Shown: positions 38,104-51,060, counted from the first letter of the stretch. The stretch is 64,000 nt of DNA from Progne subis subis (GCA_022316685.1 JAKJHU010000627.1:1-64000), one strand, 5' to 3'. Numbers and translations: made by a program. Notes: generated by a model not told the origin, from the sequence alone.

Positions 38104-39489
38104 GTGACACGTGCAGAAGAGGGTCCACCATACAACCAACTACCAGCAGAAGAAACACGCTATGCTCTTTTCACTGATGGATCCTGCCGCATCGTAGGGA
38201 TGAACCGGAAGTGGAAAGCAGCTGTATGGAGCCCCACACGACAGGTTGCAGAAGCCACTGAAGGAGAAGGTGGGTCAAGCCAACTTGCTGAACTCAAAGC
38301 TCTTCAACTGGCCCTGGACATTGCTGAAAGAGAGAAGTGGCCAAAGCTCTACCTCTACACTGATTCGTGGATGGTAGCCAATGCTCTATGGGGTTGGCTG
38401 GACAGGTGGAAAAAGGCCAATTGGCAGCGTAGAGGAAAGCCAATCTGGGCTGCAGATGAGTGGAAGGACATTGCCACTAGGGTAGAGAAGCTACCTGTCA
38501 AAGTCCGTCATGTAGATGCCCATGTCCCCAAGAGTTGGGCTAATGAGGAGCACCGAAACAACGAGCAGGTAGATCAAGCTGCAAAGATAGAGGTGTCAAA
38601 GATAGACTTAGATTGGGAACACAAGGGAGAGTTGTTCCTAGCTCGATGGGCCCATGATGCCTCAGGCCATCAGGGCAGAGATGCCACCTATAAGTGGGCC
38701 CGAGACCGAGGGGTGGATCTAACCATGGACAGTATTTCTCAGGTTATCCATGACTGTGAGACGTGTGCTACCATCAAACAGGCCAAGCGGGTGAAGCCCC
38801 TATGGTATGGCGGACGATGGTCCAAATATAAGTACGGGGAAGCCTGGCAGATTGACTACATCACCCTTCCCCAAACCCACCAAGGCAAGCGCTACGTGCT
38901 GACCATGGTGGAAGCCGCCACTGGATGGTTGGAGACCTACCCTGTGCCTCACGCTACTGCCCGGAACACCATCCTGGGCCTTGAAAAGCAAATCCTGTGG
39001 AGACATGGTACCCCTGAGAGGATTGAGTCTGACAACGGGACTCATTTCAAGAACAGCCTTATAAACACCTGGGCTAGAGAACATGGCATTGAGTGGGTGT
39101 ACCATATTCCTTATCATGCGCCAGCAGCCGGGAAAGTTGAATGGTGCAATGGCCTGCTTAAAACCACTTTGAAGGCACTGGGTGGGGGGACTTTCAAGAA
39201 CTGGGAGATTAATTTAGCAAAGGCCACCTGGTTAGTGAACACTCGAGGTTCCACCAACCGAGCAGGCCCTGCCCAGTCTGAGCCCCTGAGAACAAGAGAT
39301 GGAGATAAGGTTCCAGTGGTACACATGAGAGGAATGCTGGGAAAAACTGTCTGGATTAATTCTGCCTCCAGCAAAGACAATCCCGCTCGTGGGGTGGTTT
39401 TTGCTCAGGGACCTGGCTGCACATGGTGGGTGATGCAAAAGGATGGAGAGACCCGCTGCATACCTCAAGGGGACCTTGTTTTTCAGTGA
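38104..39489 (+). CDS. pol: RNase H and integrase, open to the natural stop
   Basis: The largest intact part of pol, about 460 codons. RNase H has its acidic residues in place: Asp in FTDGS (38176), Glu in AELKAL (38290), Asp in YTDSW (38362) and Asp in HVDAH (38515). Integrase follows, with a zinc-binding HHCC domain (His codons at 38653 and 38668, Cys codons at 38755 and 38764) and a catalytic core with Asp in WQIDYI (38854), Asp in ESDNG (39031) and Glu in KVEWCNG (39139). The last two are spaced D-x35-E. A C-terminal part with WVMQKDGETR ends at a stop at 39487-39489. No dUTPase domain follows, unlike mammalian ERVL. It would normally be made only as part of a Gag-Pol polyprotein, and the upstream breaks make that unlikely. 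Confidence 0.9.
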   Translation: MTRAEEGPPYNQLPAEETRYALFTDGSCRIVGMNRKWKAAVWSPTRQVAEATEGEGGSSQLAELKALQLALDIAEREKWPKLYLYTDSWMVANALWGWLDRWKKANWQRRGKPIWAADEWKDIATRVEKLPVKVRHVDAHVPKSWANEEHRNNEQVDQAAKIEVSKIDLDWEHKGELFLARWAHDASGHQGRDATYKWARDRGVDLTMDSISQVIHDCETCATIKQAKRVKPLWYGGRWSKYKYGEAWQIDYITLPQTHQGKRYVLTMVEAATGWLETYPVPHATARNTILGLEKQILWRHGTPERIESDNGTHFKNSLINTWAREHGIEWVYHIPYHAPAAGKVEWCNGLLKTTLKALGGGTFKNWEINLAKATWLVNTRGSTNRAGPAQSEPLRTRDGDKVPVVHMRGMLGKTVWINSASSKDNPARGVVFAQGPGCTWWVMQKDGETRCIPQGDLVFQ

Positions 39490-39570
39490 ATACTGTGACT
39501 GTGTCTGTATTTATATTCACGTGTATATATATGTATATTATTTAAAGGTTTAAATTCAATATAATATGTT

Positions 39571-39597
39571 AGGGTGGGAAAAATTCGGGGTGGATAA
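39571..39597 (+). promoter_or_regulatory. Purine-rich tract before the 3' LTR (probable PPT)
   Basis: A largely purine stretch (AGGGTGGGAAAAA and GGGGTGGATAA) directly precedes the TG of the 3' LTR, where plus-strand DNA synthesis is primed in retroviruses. It is interrupted by a few pyrimidines, so the exact primer is uncertain. Confidence 0.5.
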
Positions 39598-40240
39598 TGT
39601 TGAGGGTTAAGTTCTCCTGTAGAATTTCCCCCCCCCCCCCCCCCCCGTTTAAGTAGGGGCAGTTTAAAGCGGTGCTTAACCTGACAAAAGAAGTTGATCA
39701 CTTGGTTTTGGGGAAGGGAGGAGGCTCCGGAGAGAGCTGGGGGGTGGCCTCACTGCTCTCAGCTTTCCCGGGGAGGACGGTCGGACTACGGGTAGGTGCC
39801 TGGAGTCCACAGCTAACGGAGGAGTTTGGTCCTGGGAATTCTATCATCTGTTAGAGCGCCCAGGAATTCGGAGTTTCTTCGTTACCCTGCTGGATTTTGG
39901 GTCAGCCCGGGGTCCAGCCGCTGCGAGTTCTTCGGCACTGCCCACTTTGCCTGCCGGGGCACCCCCTGCCTGCCTGCTGAGGACAAATCCATCGCTTCCA
40001 GCTTGCAGCCATCAGCGACGGACTTTGCCACCGTTTGCCCTCAGGGTTCTTGGTTCTGTTTTACTGTTATTATAAGTGCTGTTGTTGTTTGTCTGTCCTG
40101 TTATATTTACTAGTAAAGGACTGTTATTCCTTTTCCCTATAGCTCTGACCGAAAGTTTTTTTTTTTTTAATCTTCTAAATTATAATAACCCGGAGGCTTG
40201 CCTCTCCTTAGCAGACAACTGTCTTTTTCAAACCAAGACA
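39598..40240 (+). repeat. 3' LTR of the ERVL-like provirus
   Basis: 643 bp with TGTTGAGGG and CCAAGACA ends and a 19-C run at 39628-39646. It is nearly identical to the 5' LTR. At most positions where the two differ, this copy agrees with the solo LTR at 48804, so the 5' LTR carries the private changes. One extra A near 39667 is private to this copy. Confidence 0.93.
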
Positions 40241-41144
40241 GTTATCCTGTATGTTGGTGAAGATATTGGAATAGTTTTAGAAAATGTATGATTTTCTTGC
40301 CTTAGTATTTAAATTTCTTTTGGAAAAAATCTAACGAAGATTTATTGTTTAGGAAAATATGTTAGCACTACGCATGTGGTGTTCTTTGGCTCACAACTTG
40401 TTTGCATGTGTGTGTACTTGTGATGTTAACTCAGCAAAGAAATGTTAAAACTGTTGATTTTAAATTACATGGCATGGACACAGCAGTGTTTCAGAGAACT
40501 AATGAGTCCAGGATAATGCTACTTGAAATTAGAGCACAGAAAGTACTGTAACACATCTTTTCCGCAGCTATCCTACACTCTGACACATTTTGTGTGTTGT
40601 GTGGCATGTGGCAGACTGCTTAGTGCAGATAGAAACCTCCTACAGACCTGAATGCTTTACAGACTAAAGAAAAATTTGTGCACGTGTCCCTGCAAAGTAT
40701 CTGTCACCAAAGTGATGTATGATCACCATATTTTTCTACAGTAATAAAATTAATATAAATTCTTAAATTGAAAATTTAAACTTTTTTTACTCAACACAAT
40801 TTTTTTTTTTCTGTTACTTCAAAGTTTTTTTAATTATATCAATAATCAATAACCAAATGGATTGTAACTGATTCAGAAAAAACATTCTGGGTGTGAACTC
40901 TGAACTTATACTGGTTAGATTGTAGTTATTGTTGAAAACGACAGCCCTTGTTGGCTTATAAAATAGGTAAAGCCACTTGTCCATAGAATATCAAATTGTG
41001 GAAATTTTAAATAAACCTGAGAAGCATTCATGGTAGTGGTTCACTGCATGGTGATTTCACGCAAGTTATGAAAGCTTGCCTCATTCAAATACATGTACAT
41101 ATTTTTATATATATACACAAAATACTCAAGGGGTACTTCATCCT
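40241..41144. other. Non-coding sequence between provirus and solo LTR
   Basis: About 900 bp of AT-rich DNA with short A and T runs. No exon, repeat family or RNA gene is recognised. It directly abuts the 3' LTR without a copy of the left-flank pentamer. Confidence 0.6.
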
Positions 41145-41825
41145 TGTGGTGGTGGGTTTTTGATAATTTTTTGATAAGTTTTTGATAAGTTATTGCTGAG
41201 TTATTATTAAGTTATTCTCCCAATGGTTTGTTCCTGTTACCCCCCTGATGGTTTGGTTCTACCTCAGGTTTTCCCCTCCCTCTCCCGATTGTCCATCACT
41301 CCCCAGACCAATCTGCTACCTCATTTGCTTGATATCAATCCTTCCTAATCCCTTTCCTTATGTTCAGAGGTTTCTCTGTCAATCCTAAAATCCACCTGGT
41401 TTTCCCCCTTTTCCACAACACCCTGTTGGTGCACGTGAAACTTTCCACTTCCCTTGCCCTCCCTATAGGCTGCTAGCTGTGAGTCCCTCCTCACACCCCC
41501 TCCCTGTTGTGTCTGTGATTGGTTGGGAAAATGTAACCTCCCCTTGTTCCTCCCCCACTTAAAAGAGAAGGTAAGGGCAGGCTTTTTTGCTTTTTCACCC
41601 TGGGACCCCTTGGGTAATAAATCCTTGAGAAGCATGTGGACAAACCCTCTCTGTCCTTTGCTCTGATCCAAGACGCACCACATCTGAGAGCCGAAGAGAG
41701 AAGGCAGCTCTGCTCAACACCGCTATCCCAGCTTGAGAAACAGCAAAAGCATGGAAGCGACCACTCCAGGCATGAGGGGCTGGGATGTATGAGCTAGCTA
41801 GGTGAATCTGGCCCATTGCATCACA
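41145..41825 (+). mobile_element. Solo LTR, family distinct from the provirus
   Basis: About 681 bp with TGTGGTG at the left and CATCACA at the right, an imperfect inverted repeat with TG...CA ends. TCCT flanks both ends (41141-41144 and 41826-41829). Promoter-like architecture is visible on the + strand: an inverted CCAAT box (ATTGG, 41518-41522), a TATA-like CTTAAAAG near 41558, and AATAAA at 41616-41621 followed by a GC-rich U5-like region. A short TTTTGATAA tandem lies near the left end. An alternative right boundary two bases earlier would give a 6-bp duplication CATCCT, so class (4-bp ERV1-like or 6-bp ERV2-like) is unresolved. No internal retroviral sequence adjoins it. Confidence 0.75.
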
Positions 41826-44800
41826 TCCTTTGTACTCCAAAATCTGATGTTGAAAGAAAACATCTTAAGTCATAAATAACACTTTTAGGGAGGAATGTTC
41901 ATGGTAATTCTGCCCATATCAAAAATTCTTCATTGAAAATCCTTTCCCATATGTTTTTCTTAAATTAAAACATGGAATGGTTTCTCAGAAAATACAATGG
42001 GAAAGCTGAGGGGGAGGGATTGATCAGGCTAAGACGAGTTGGCTGAAGCTAAGCCTCTAGAGATTAGTCATCATTAGACAGAGGAGAACAGTTAAACTGC
42101 CTTGAAATAAACAGAGTCACATCTGCTTTCAGGAATAAATTAGTCTGTAGATCTGTTGACACAGCAAACTGTTCCTTCCTGCACAATGAGTACAAGGGGA
42201 AATTAGACAATAAATAATATTTGACTTTGATCTGATTTGTACAAAGTGCAATATTGTACTTTCCCTTCCTTCATTTATCATATCTGATTTCATCCCAAAC
42301 CTTCGGCCTTTATTTAGTTCCCCCTACATACAGTTTAAACAGACTAAATTAGTAAAGAATGCAGGGACTAGTTGATGAGTTAAAATAAATTATTTATTCT
42401 CATGCCAGGAAAGAAATTAAAACCTTCCAGTTAATGTATACTTAGAAAAACATGTGTGCCATCAAATAATAAGTGTAAGTGGGTTGAACAAATGTCAAGA
42501 TGGATGCAAAGAAATTTAAAATAAGCTATCATTAGAGACAATTTAATGTGGGAGGTATAGTGCATCTGCAATGAAATGGAGAATAAAGAATAAACTGGTT
42601 TATGAGAGAAGGATATGTAATAGATATTAGAAAGTATATCGTAGTTCAGATAAATACTATTTCTCCCACTTACAAAAGTTCAAAAGGTCATGAAGAAAGA
42701 TAAATGCCCAAAAAATATGTAATTGACCACCTGGGTAGAGCTTGCCTTGAATAATACGTTTTTTCCCTGCTTTGAAATTCACAAATCAATATGAGGGAAG
42801 GGTTCCTGGAAGTAATACTAGAAGATGTATCTTAGCTGAAGGAGAAAGAATGTGATGGAAAACTGCATCACAAGCTGGTTAATAAATTAAAATCTATTTG
42901 AATTAGTCCAAACTAATGTCAGGATAGGTTGTCCTCTGCTGTTGGGTGTTATACAGGATTATGAATAAAATCCCGTTTCTGAATCCTATGGCTCCTACCT
43001 ACAACCCATGCCAATAAAAGCAGAACTGCCATGAAAATATTTTTGTATCCTTCAGACAATTCCTGATCAGCAGTGGAAGGCACATTGCTTGTGTTTAGGA
43101 ATAGATTGAGTTATAGGAATAATATTTCTTTCTTATAGGCTTACAATAAATTAGGAAAAATGAAAAAAAATTAGTCTAGTCACACACATACAGGAGTCTA
43201 ATTTAAGGAGATTACCTACTCCATTTTTTCCTCTCTTTCTCATGATACTCGTGAGAATTCTCATGGATTCTTTCAGGATTTGGAAATCCTGATTTAATTA
43301 CAAAAACAATCTGTCTTAGTGGACAAGAAGGGAACAGTGATACATTTTTTTCACTTACAATAGTTTTAGCCCTGTTTTCACTTTTAATTATTATAAATTG
43401 TTCATTATCAAATGTCTCAACACCTAGGAAATCACAAGCTCAAAATTGCTGGATTGCTGTCATCTCACAGAGTTATCTGCAGGAACTCCACTTCTATCAG
43501 CTTGGCCTGGATAAATATTCTGAAAGCTGATAAAACAACTTGAAGGATTATGTGAGAGCTTTAATTCTATTGTGGGGTGAGCACAAACAAACCCAAGAAA
43601 TCATGTGAATGAGTGCCGGTACCTGAAAGTTATGGTTAAAGTGAAAGTAAGAATGTGGACTCAAGATATTTGATATCTCACTTCACCTATACGTAGTAAC
43701 TTGGTTCAACATTGTTGTATGGGTTTCTGCCTGCCATAACAATAGTCAGCAGATAGAAAATATAAAAATGAATCAGTGAGATCAATAGAGGGAGATATGT
43801 TTTTAATACAATGAGAAAAGTGGTAGTTTTAAAAATTTGGTTTGTATCTCTTTGTGTGAAGAAGGCCAAGTGTTACATCTGACCAGTCTCTGCTCCATAT
43901 GCAGTCTATAGAAAAAGATGAATATATGCAAAAGGTGGATTATATGTCTATTAGAAAAGACTAAAAGCTTTTGTTTTGAACAATAATAATATACTCCTAT
44001 GTCATCCAAAGTCACTTTGGCAAATATCTCAGTAGGAGAGGACATAAAAGATCATCATCAGCCTTTCTTTAAAAAAAAAATCTGTTCATTTTTTGTGTGC
44101 AATTTAATAATTGCAGTATTTTTTTATTTTAATTTTATTTTTAATGGAGTAATTTCTAAAAGTCATTTTAATTTCACTGGATCTTTGCTGGCAAATGCAA
44201 AAGAGATGTGACATAAATATAATTTGCTGGGGTTCCTGCACATCTCCTCTTCCCATTTTTTTCAAAAGTCTTTGTCACAATGTTATTGTTTTTACTGTTT
44301 CAAATGCCTGTAATTTATAGAAATCCAGCGATGAGAGACTCCTGAGCATTGTCTGTGTCCCTGTCTTGTGTGACTTACATTATAGAAGTCTCCATAAATA
44401 GGAACATGAGAGGTAGGACAAGCTGTTAATTTCCTTCACCATCCATACCTCTTTTGATATTTCTGGCTCAGTGATTAAGTTATTAGAAGTTTTGAAACAT
44501 GGCTGCAGAAGACTCTTTCTTGCAGTGTGTAATTTGCTGCCCTTTATATAAAGTAGAGACCCTATTTTCACAAACATTCACACTTTTCCACTTGACTACT
44601 ATCTGTTTCTCCAGCAATTAAAGTAGTGGTCTAGTACTGTAGATAGCTGTCACTGAGTTATCTCTGTTGTCTCCATCGCATCAATTTCAAGCCTAACAAG
44701 AAACTGCTTTCTCTCCTGGTGCATCAACTCTTACTTACTTAATCCAAGAAAATGGTGCAGGAACTGAGAGTGTCAAGATTTTAGATTTTGTGATGAGGAA

Positions 44801-46959
44801 GCCAAATTACAAGAATTACAAGCATGTCAGTGCACCTGTGTATAAGTCTTGTGAGGCTGGGACCCTGGAATGAAACCAAGGTCTTTTTCTGAATGAAAGA
44901 CAGTGAAAAGCGTAATTCTGACTGTGTGTTGCTTTACCCTTTGAAGAGATTGTCAAGTTCAAGGACATTTATTATGCATGGTCAGAGCTACCTTTTTTTG
45001 AACTTCCTAAGAGCTTGGACATTTAATTTTTCCTACAAAGCACACTAAATGAAAGAACAAGTGTGAGCAAAGTCAGCCTATCAAGAGAAAGATCTCAGAA
45101 AAAATCTGTAAAGGTTTTACTTTATTGCAGTGAGGCATCATCAAAAGATTGAAGGAAATTAATGACGACCATGAAAATAATGAACATTTATCATGCTATG
45201 GATCATTGTCCCGATGGGAATGAAAGAGATTCAGCCTCTTGGGAAATTCTATGTCAGGCTGAACAAAACACTTGAAAATCTATTAGCTGAAGTATAGTCG
45301 AGGCAACTTTTAGATGAATGAATTGAAAGACGCTACAATAATGAGTCCTTTAACTCATTTACTTCAAATAATTTTGCTAGAGAAAGCAGAAGAGAGATGT
45401 GCTGGGATGGTAAAGTAGGAGGAAATTATGACAGAAGAGGAAAGTTTGAGTTAAAGCAATTAAATACATATATATAGAAAAAGTGTAAATAACTAGGAAG
45501 GAGAAGTGTTTCTATAATCTATAAAATGAGGAAAAGAAGTAAAATAAGAAAAAGTAAAGAAAAAATGAATAAAATTAAATTATGCATAATAAGATTTCAA
45601 AATAATCAGAGTTAAAATATAGCAGAATGGAATAAAGAGATAAAGACCATATATATCTACATATCTATATATCTATATTTATATGTATGTATATTAAAAA
45701 AACAGTGATAAAAAATTTAAAGAGAGTTAGAAAAAAACAAGCTATGGACAAATAGAGGGAGAAAATTGAAGTTTTGTATTTTATTGTTGGTAGATACAGC
45801 AAAAAAATGATTTTGCACAAATAAGACACATCAACCTACACTGAAAACTGATGTGTAGTATTGTCTGATGTTCACATGCTGAGATTGTCTCAGAAGACAA
45901 TTTATTGCATGTTAATAACTAGTAAACTAAATTATATTTTCCCTACTACCAAGTTAAAAGGGTTTTTTTAGTGTTTACTGTTGTATGTTCTAGCCAAGAT
46001 TAGGAGACCTTAATTTGGTTATTTTGCTAATAAATACAGTTCTGAAAATTAGCCCCTCTTCAGCCTATCCTACTTTCATAGTTTTATTACAAAATTATTT
46101 TTTCAGTCAATCTTTCTAGTTGATCTTTATGTAAACAAATATTTACTTCCAACTTCCCCAAAATTACAGAGCAATACTCAGTAACTGAGTTTTTTATTGT
46201 GTTCTGCTCCCACCCATTGAGAAAAGAAATGAGACACATGCATTTTCCAACACCTGTAGGATGGGATTACTCTAAAGGAACTACACAAACAAGTGATTAC
46301 CCAATTTTCATAAATGTAAAATTCAAGGTTAACTGCCAACAAATATCAAGATGAATGATTCAGCACATGTAATAAGAGGATAATGATGACATAAATATCT
46401 AGTTGAATGCCTATGTACACTTGAGGGATCTCTATATGTTTCCATATCTCAGTCAAAGATATTGTACAAGTATTGTTGAGGGTAGGTTTTTTTGGAGGTG
46501 CTTGTGAGAACACCAGTCAAGACTAAAACAAGAGAAACTGTTTTACATCTAGCAGTTTTGATTTCCAGGCTCAGTAGAGATCTCCTGTTTCTTTCAGGGT
46601 TGGCTTAGTTTTTTTACCATCAGAGGGACAGATGAATAACAGGTCCTGCTCACACTTAGACCATGTAAATTGCTGGCTTATCATATTGTGAGTTATTGCT
46701 CAGGTCACTACTATTTCCCTGCATTGCACACTTTTTCCATTCTTGTCACTCCACTGATAAATAGCATGAGGTGTCCCTCCATTGCAGTAGTCTGGAAAAA
46801 GGCTTGTGTAAATTTACTAACAACCTTGCTCAATTTTGCAAACCAAAAGCAAAATTGAGATCTCAGTCAGAAGCTACAGCAAACATCTGTAACTTGTATT
46901 CAAAAACCTGCTTCTCTGTTTTCTCCTACCCTGTTCTCCAAAGGGCAAGTGCTGACTTG
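41826..46959. other. AT-rich non-coding sequence, about 5 kb
   Basis: No exon, gene or recognised transposon. It contains a TA-rich simple repeat at 45650-45694. Open frames do not exceed about 80 codons. Confidence 0.6.
45650..45694. repeat. TA/TATC-rich simple repeat
   Basis: Alternating TA, TATC and TATG words (ATATATCTACATATCTATAT and similar). Low-complexity DNA. Confidence 0.75.
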
Positions 46960-46964
46960 GTCCT

Positions 46965-47678
46965 TGTCTTGGATTATGTAACTTAAAAATGTATATTCTA
47001 TTTCATCTGTTGAAATCTGGTTTTTGGGAGAAGTTTTATCCTTCTTACTCCAGGGGGGAGGGTGGCAGATGCCTTCTGATAATGGCCCAGCCATTATATC
47101 CAGGTGGAGCACTGTTTCCTACCTCTTTCACCACCCCTCTATCCGCCAGGGGGTCATCTTCTGATAATGGGCCATTAGAGCCCACCAATGACATGACACA
47201 TTCCATCATCCCATTGTAAGATGCTCCACCCAGTAGGGGAGGAGCCAGATGTTCCTAGCTAAATAAAAACTGGGACTGAAAGGCACAAAGTATCCTGCTT
47301 TCCACTGGATTCCTGGAGGAAGACCGGACCCATCTTGTCACCACTGGATTTTCTACAGGACCATTCCTATTCCACAGAACCACATCTGTTACTCCAGGAG
47401 GACTTATTTGGACTGCTTCCAATACCATGACCACCAGGGTGTCAGGGTCAGGTTGTATCCCTGACTCTGTCAGGGTTTTTTCCAGGATTTTTGTTTGCTT
47501 CCTTGCTTTTTTTTTTTAATATTCCTAGTAAGGAACAGTTACTCCTATTCCCATATCTTTGCCTCAAAGCCCCTAATTGCAAAATTATAATAATTTGAAG
47601 GGAAGGGGGTTTACATTCTCCATTCCAAGGGAGCCTGTAGCTTTCCCTGGCAGACAACAGTCTTTCAAAACCAAGACA
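46965..47678 (+). mobile_element. Solo LTR of a second ERVL-like family
   Basis: 714 bp bounded by a perfect 8-bp inverted repeat (TGTCTTGG at the left, CCAAGACA at the right) and a perfect 5-bp target-site duplication GTCCT (46960-46964 and 47679-47683). A TATA-like AAATAAAA lies at 47261-47268. The last 170 bp or so (from about 47500: a T-run, TTCCTAGTAAGGAACAG, AATTATAATAA, then GGCAGACAACAGTC) resemble the corresponding end of the provirus LTR, while the first part does not. It is therefore a relative with a different U3. The solo state implies recombination between the LTRs of a former provirus. Confidence 0.88.
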
Positions 47679-47683
47679 GTCCT

Positions 47684-48798
47684 ACACATCTGCACACAGC
47701 CATGGCCTAAGCAGAAGAATATTTCCAGAGTGAAATAATCTGGCTAACGATGGGCAGTTACAGAAGTCTATCCTCAATGGTCCTCATTCATTATTTCTTC
47801 TGAAGGATCTGTGTAATGATTAGCTAGAGCTAGTTAAGGCTAGAATTTCTGGATGGTGGTTGAATTCATATGGATGCTTCTTTATCATTCATGTCTGCAG
47901 GCTGGTGTTGCTTGAATGAAATAGGAAATTAAATAGCTGAATAAAAGGAAGCTTGTGTGTACAAGAACAACATTCAGTCAGTTTGGTACAATCAATAGTG
48001 CATTACAGTTTTGACTGGATTTCTCCAAGAGCGAGATTTCACTGAAAAGCAGGGATTTCCAGAGAACTGCACATCTACTTTGACCAAGTGGAACCATACC
48101 ATCTCTGACAGATTTTTATCAAGTATATTTCTTGACTCCGAAGGCAGATGGATCATAACATATCTAAGTATCCAGTAGCTCCTCCTCATACATATCTGAA
48201 GGCTGAAAATGGTAAAATGAGTTAGCTAATACTCCTGTGTGCAGGTTTTCACCCTCTCTTACCATTTTTTCTCAGCTTCTTTCTCCTAAATGACTTTCAA
48301 ATTAAAATAGAAAGAGGAAAATAAAAAAAAAATCAAAATAAAAAATGTCACAGCAGTGTATGAATGGGATGGAAGTAGAATGGTCACAAGGAATAATCAA
48401 CAATAATTTACACTTTGCATATTCAAAACTCAGACAACTCTTCCAAATTACAGTACTTGTGTCAGAAAAGGCTAATAGATTAAACACTATTAGAAAAAAA
48501 AAATTAAATGTACTCAATAATGACATGAGGTTTCTTAGATGCCAGCTAGGAAGTATATAAGTTCTCTAATCACAATACTTTAAATTTTTGGAATACCTAA
48601 ATTTTGTCATCTTGAAACTGCTGCAATAATTGGGTAGCATTGAATATGTTGCTTTTGTTAAAAATAGAATATCATTGTAAGGAAAGAATAAGAAGTGTTT
48701 TACATTGAAACAGTCCATGAAATTAATTCAAACTTTCTTTATTTTTATGGCATTTTAAATTCTGAGAAATGAGCAGGCATATTCTCCTACATATTTAC
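47684..48798. other. Non-coding sequence between two solo LTRs
   Basis: About 1.1 kb of AT-rich DNA with A runs. Nothing recognised. Confidence 0.55.
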
Positions 48799-48803
48799 AT
48801 GAA

Positions 48804-49435
48804 TGCTGAGGGTTAAGTTCTCCTGTAGAATTTCCCCCCCCCCCCCGTTTAAGTAGGGGCAGTTTAAGCGGTGCTTAACCTGACAAAAGAAGTTGATCAC
48901 TTGGTTTTGGGGAAGGGAGGAGGCTCCGGAGAGAGCTGGGGGGTGGCCTCACTGCTCTCAGCTTTCCCGGGGAGGACGGTCGGACTACGGGTAGGTGCCT
49001 GGAGTCCACAGCTAACGGAGGAGTTTGGTCCTGGGAATTCTATCATCTGTTGGAGCGCCCAGGAATTCGGAGTTTCTTCGTTACCCTGCTGGATTTTGGG
49101 TCAGCCCGGGGTCCAGCCGCTGCGAGTTCTTCGGCACTGCCCACTTTGCCTGCCGGGGCACCCCCTGCCTGCCTGCTGAGGACAAATCCATCGCTTCCAG
49201 CTTGCAGCCATCAGCGACGGACTTTGCCACCGTTTGCCCTCAGGGTTCTTAGTTCTGTATTACTGTTATTATAAGTGCTGTTGTTGTTTGTCTGTCCTGT
49301 TATATTTACTAGTAAAGGACTGTTATTCCTTTTCCCTATAGCTCTGACCGAAAGTTTTTTTTTAATCTTCTAAATTATAATAACCCAGAGGCTTGCCTCT
49401 CCTTAGCAGACAACTGTCTTTTTCAAACCAAGACA
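48804..49435 (+). mobile_element. Solo LTR, same family as the provirus
   Basis: 632 bp, starting TGCTGAGGG and ending CCAAGACA, flanked by a perfect 5-bp target-site duplication ATGAA (48799-48803 and 49436-49440). It aligns with both proviral LTRs over its full length, with a shorter C run (13 C at 48834-48846) and a few true substitutions (for example C in TGCTGAG, and A for G in TTCTTAGTT near 49250). The 5-bp duplication fits ERVL-type integration and confirms the LTR ends assigned to the provirus. Confidence 0.92.
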
Positions 49436-49440
49436 ATGAA

Positions 49441-50595
49441 TAAAACGTTTGACACTTTGCTAAGTTTTTTGCAAGTTAGAGGATTATTTTCTGTCTGGTT
49501 TTTAACCCATGCTTTCAAAGCAATAGGGTCCAGAAATTAAATGAAGAATGATCTGTGGCTGACCTTTCTCATGGTGTAGATGAATTGTACTAATTTGGTT
49601 CAGAGAATATCAGTCTCCTGCACTCCAAACTAAGACTTCACCTTCATCGTTCTGTTTTACTGTTGGAATTAAGAATATTGGTAGCTCTTAAGTAACTAGG
49701 ATTCAGATTCTTGAAAGCTTTGTCTATCAACAATTTCTTGAGTTGTACTTACTGAAGACTTGTGTGTAAAATTTGAAGTTCACTGAGTCATCACAGTCAT
49801 TTATAAAAATCTGTCTTTTTAGGAAAACAAAAATTGAAAAAAAAATTACACTAACTGTATTATGTCTTCTCATGCATTTTGCACATAAGCAAAATTATGC
49901 GTACCAGTGATAATACAATTGACAACAAAAAAGACGGGTCCGTATCACCAGTTTAATCTCAGTAATACAAATCCTGAAAACAGCTCAGATAATGGTCCTA
50001 ACAGGTTAGAAAGAAAGCTGGCTATGTCTGGCAACTAAATCCAGGAAAGCAATGTCTCACATTTCAGCCTTCTGCTTTAAATCAACCATGAGTGACTGTA
50101 GTATGGTCAGGAACAGGCTTCCACTTTCAGCATGTCCTGGTTGTGTGGACAGAGGCCCTTGGAAAAGTGACTCCTCCGACTCCTCTATGGAAAGACTTGC
50201 CTGGTCTGTAGTAACTGTCCACGTTCCTACAGGCCTGCTTTGTCTGGGTTGTTTGGGTTTTTTAGTAGGAGTAGTGCTTTCCCTTAAATCACACTAATAC
50301 TTCCTTGCTTTGTGTAACATGGCTGTGGTAGGTCTGCAGGACAAGTGAGAACAGAGATGGACCAATTTAATTCTTCATGCCATAGAAGAAGACAGATTTA
50401 TAATAAAGAATCCCCATAACAAATTCAATCTTTCTCATTTCCAAGGCTGTCGCTTGTCTCTCATGGAGCTCGCTGGCTCTGTTTTCACCCAGGCTAGCTC
50501 GAGGCAAACAGCAGATAAAAGAGGCTCCTTTGGGTCCTAAAAACCTGGGAGGCAGCCAAGAACGTTCCCCTTAGCACGAGAGAGTGAGATCCCAT
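49441..50595. other. Non-coding sequence
   Basis: About 1.15 kb. The last 200 bp or so become more GC-rich and may belong to the internal leader of the minus-strand element that follows. No exon or gene is recognised. Confidence 0.5.
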
Positions 50596-51060
50596 TGGCG
50601 GCTAAGGAAGGAGTCGGGACTTTATCTGGGGGCAAAAACCAAGGCTTTATTCAGTCTTTGTTAGGTCCTGCCTAGACCTCTACCCAGTCCGACTGCCTGA
50701 ATCAAACCACACCTCCCAGCTCTGTGCTCTGGGCTTATATGCAGGGGAGGGGCTAGAGGAGAGGACAAGCCAATACCCAATGAGGGATAAGGTGGGAGGG
50801 AACCAGGGTTGGAGGAACATTCAAGGAAACCAATGGGGAACATAAAGGGAGGGATCTTCTCAGCCCTTGCCTTATCATTCAATGTCTTTTACCTGAACCC
50901 TCCAGAAGCTGTGTGGAACAGCCGAATGACAGATAGGGCCCTCAGGAGGGGTCTGGGAGGAGCGTGGGATGATGGGCAGGGAAAAGGGCAGGGGCATTTT
51001 CCAAGAAACTGGGGAGTACCGAACAAGCCATTACAAAACCCTTTATAAAAATGAAATACA
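50596..51060 (-). mobile_element. Probable LTR on the minus strand, ends uncertain
   Basis: A GC-richer block in AT-rich surroundings with polymerase II signals in LTR order when read on the minus strand: a TATA box TGCATATAAG (50734-50743) and, about 85 bases downstream, AATAAA (50646-50651), with CCAAT-type words upstream. The left end might be TGGCGGC at 50596, but I could not find a matching right end or target-site duplication, so limits are approximate. Similarity to the other LTRs here is not apparent. It could alternatively be a cellular promoter. Confidence 0.4.

Larger units (their letters stand above)
33757..40240 (+). mobile_element. Full-length ERVL-like endogenous retrovirus (provirus)
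   Basis: A 6.5-kb element with two directly repeated LTRs (33757-34397 and 39598-40240), a primer binding site just inside the 5' LTR, an internal region encoding gag, protease, reverse transcriptase, RNase H and integrase in that order, and a purine-rich tract before the 3' LTR. There is no env and no dUTPase: only about 108 bp separate the integrase stop from the 3' LTR. The pol motifs (YIDD, DD35E) and lack of env fit the avian ERVL-like group. The coding frames are broken in several places by shifts and one stop, so as written the copy is defective. The LTRs are almost identical, which points to recent insertion. The flanks (CACTG on the left, GTTAT on the right) do not form a target-site duplication. 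Confidence 0.92.
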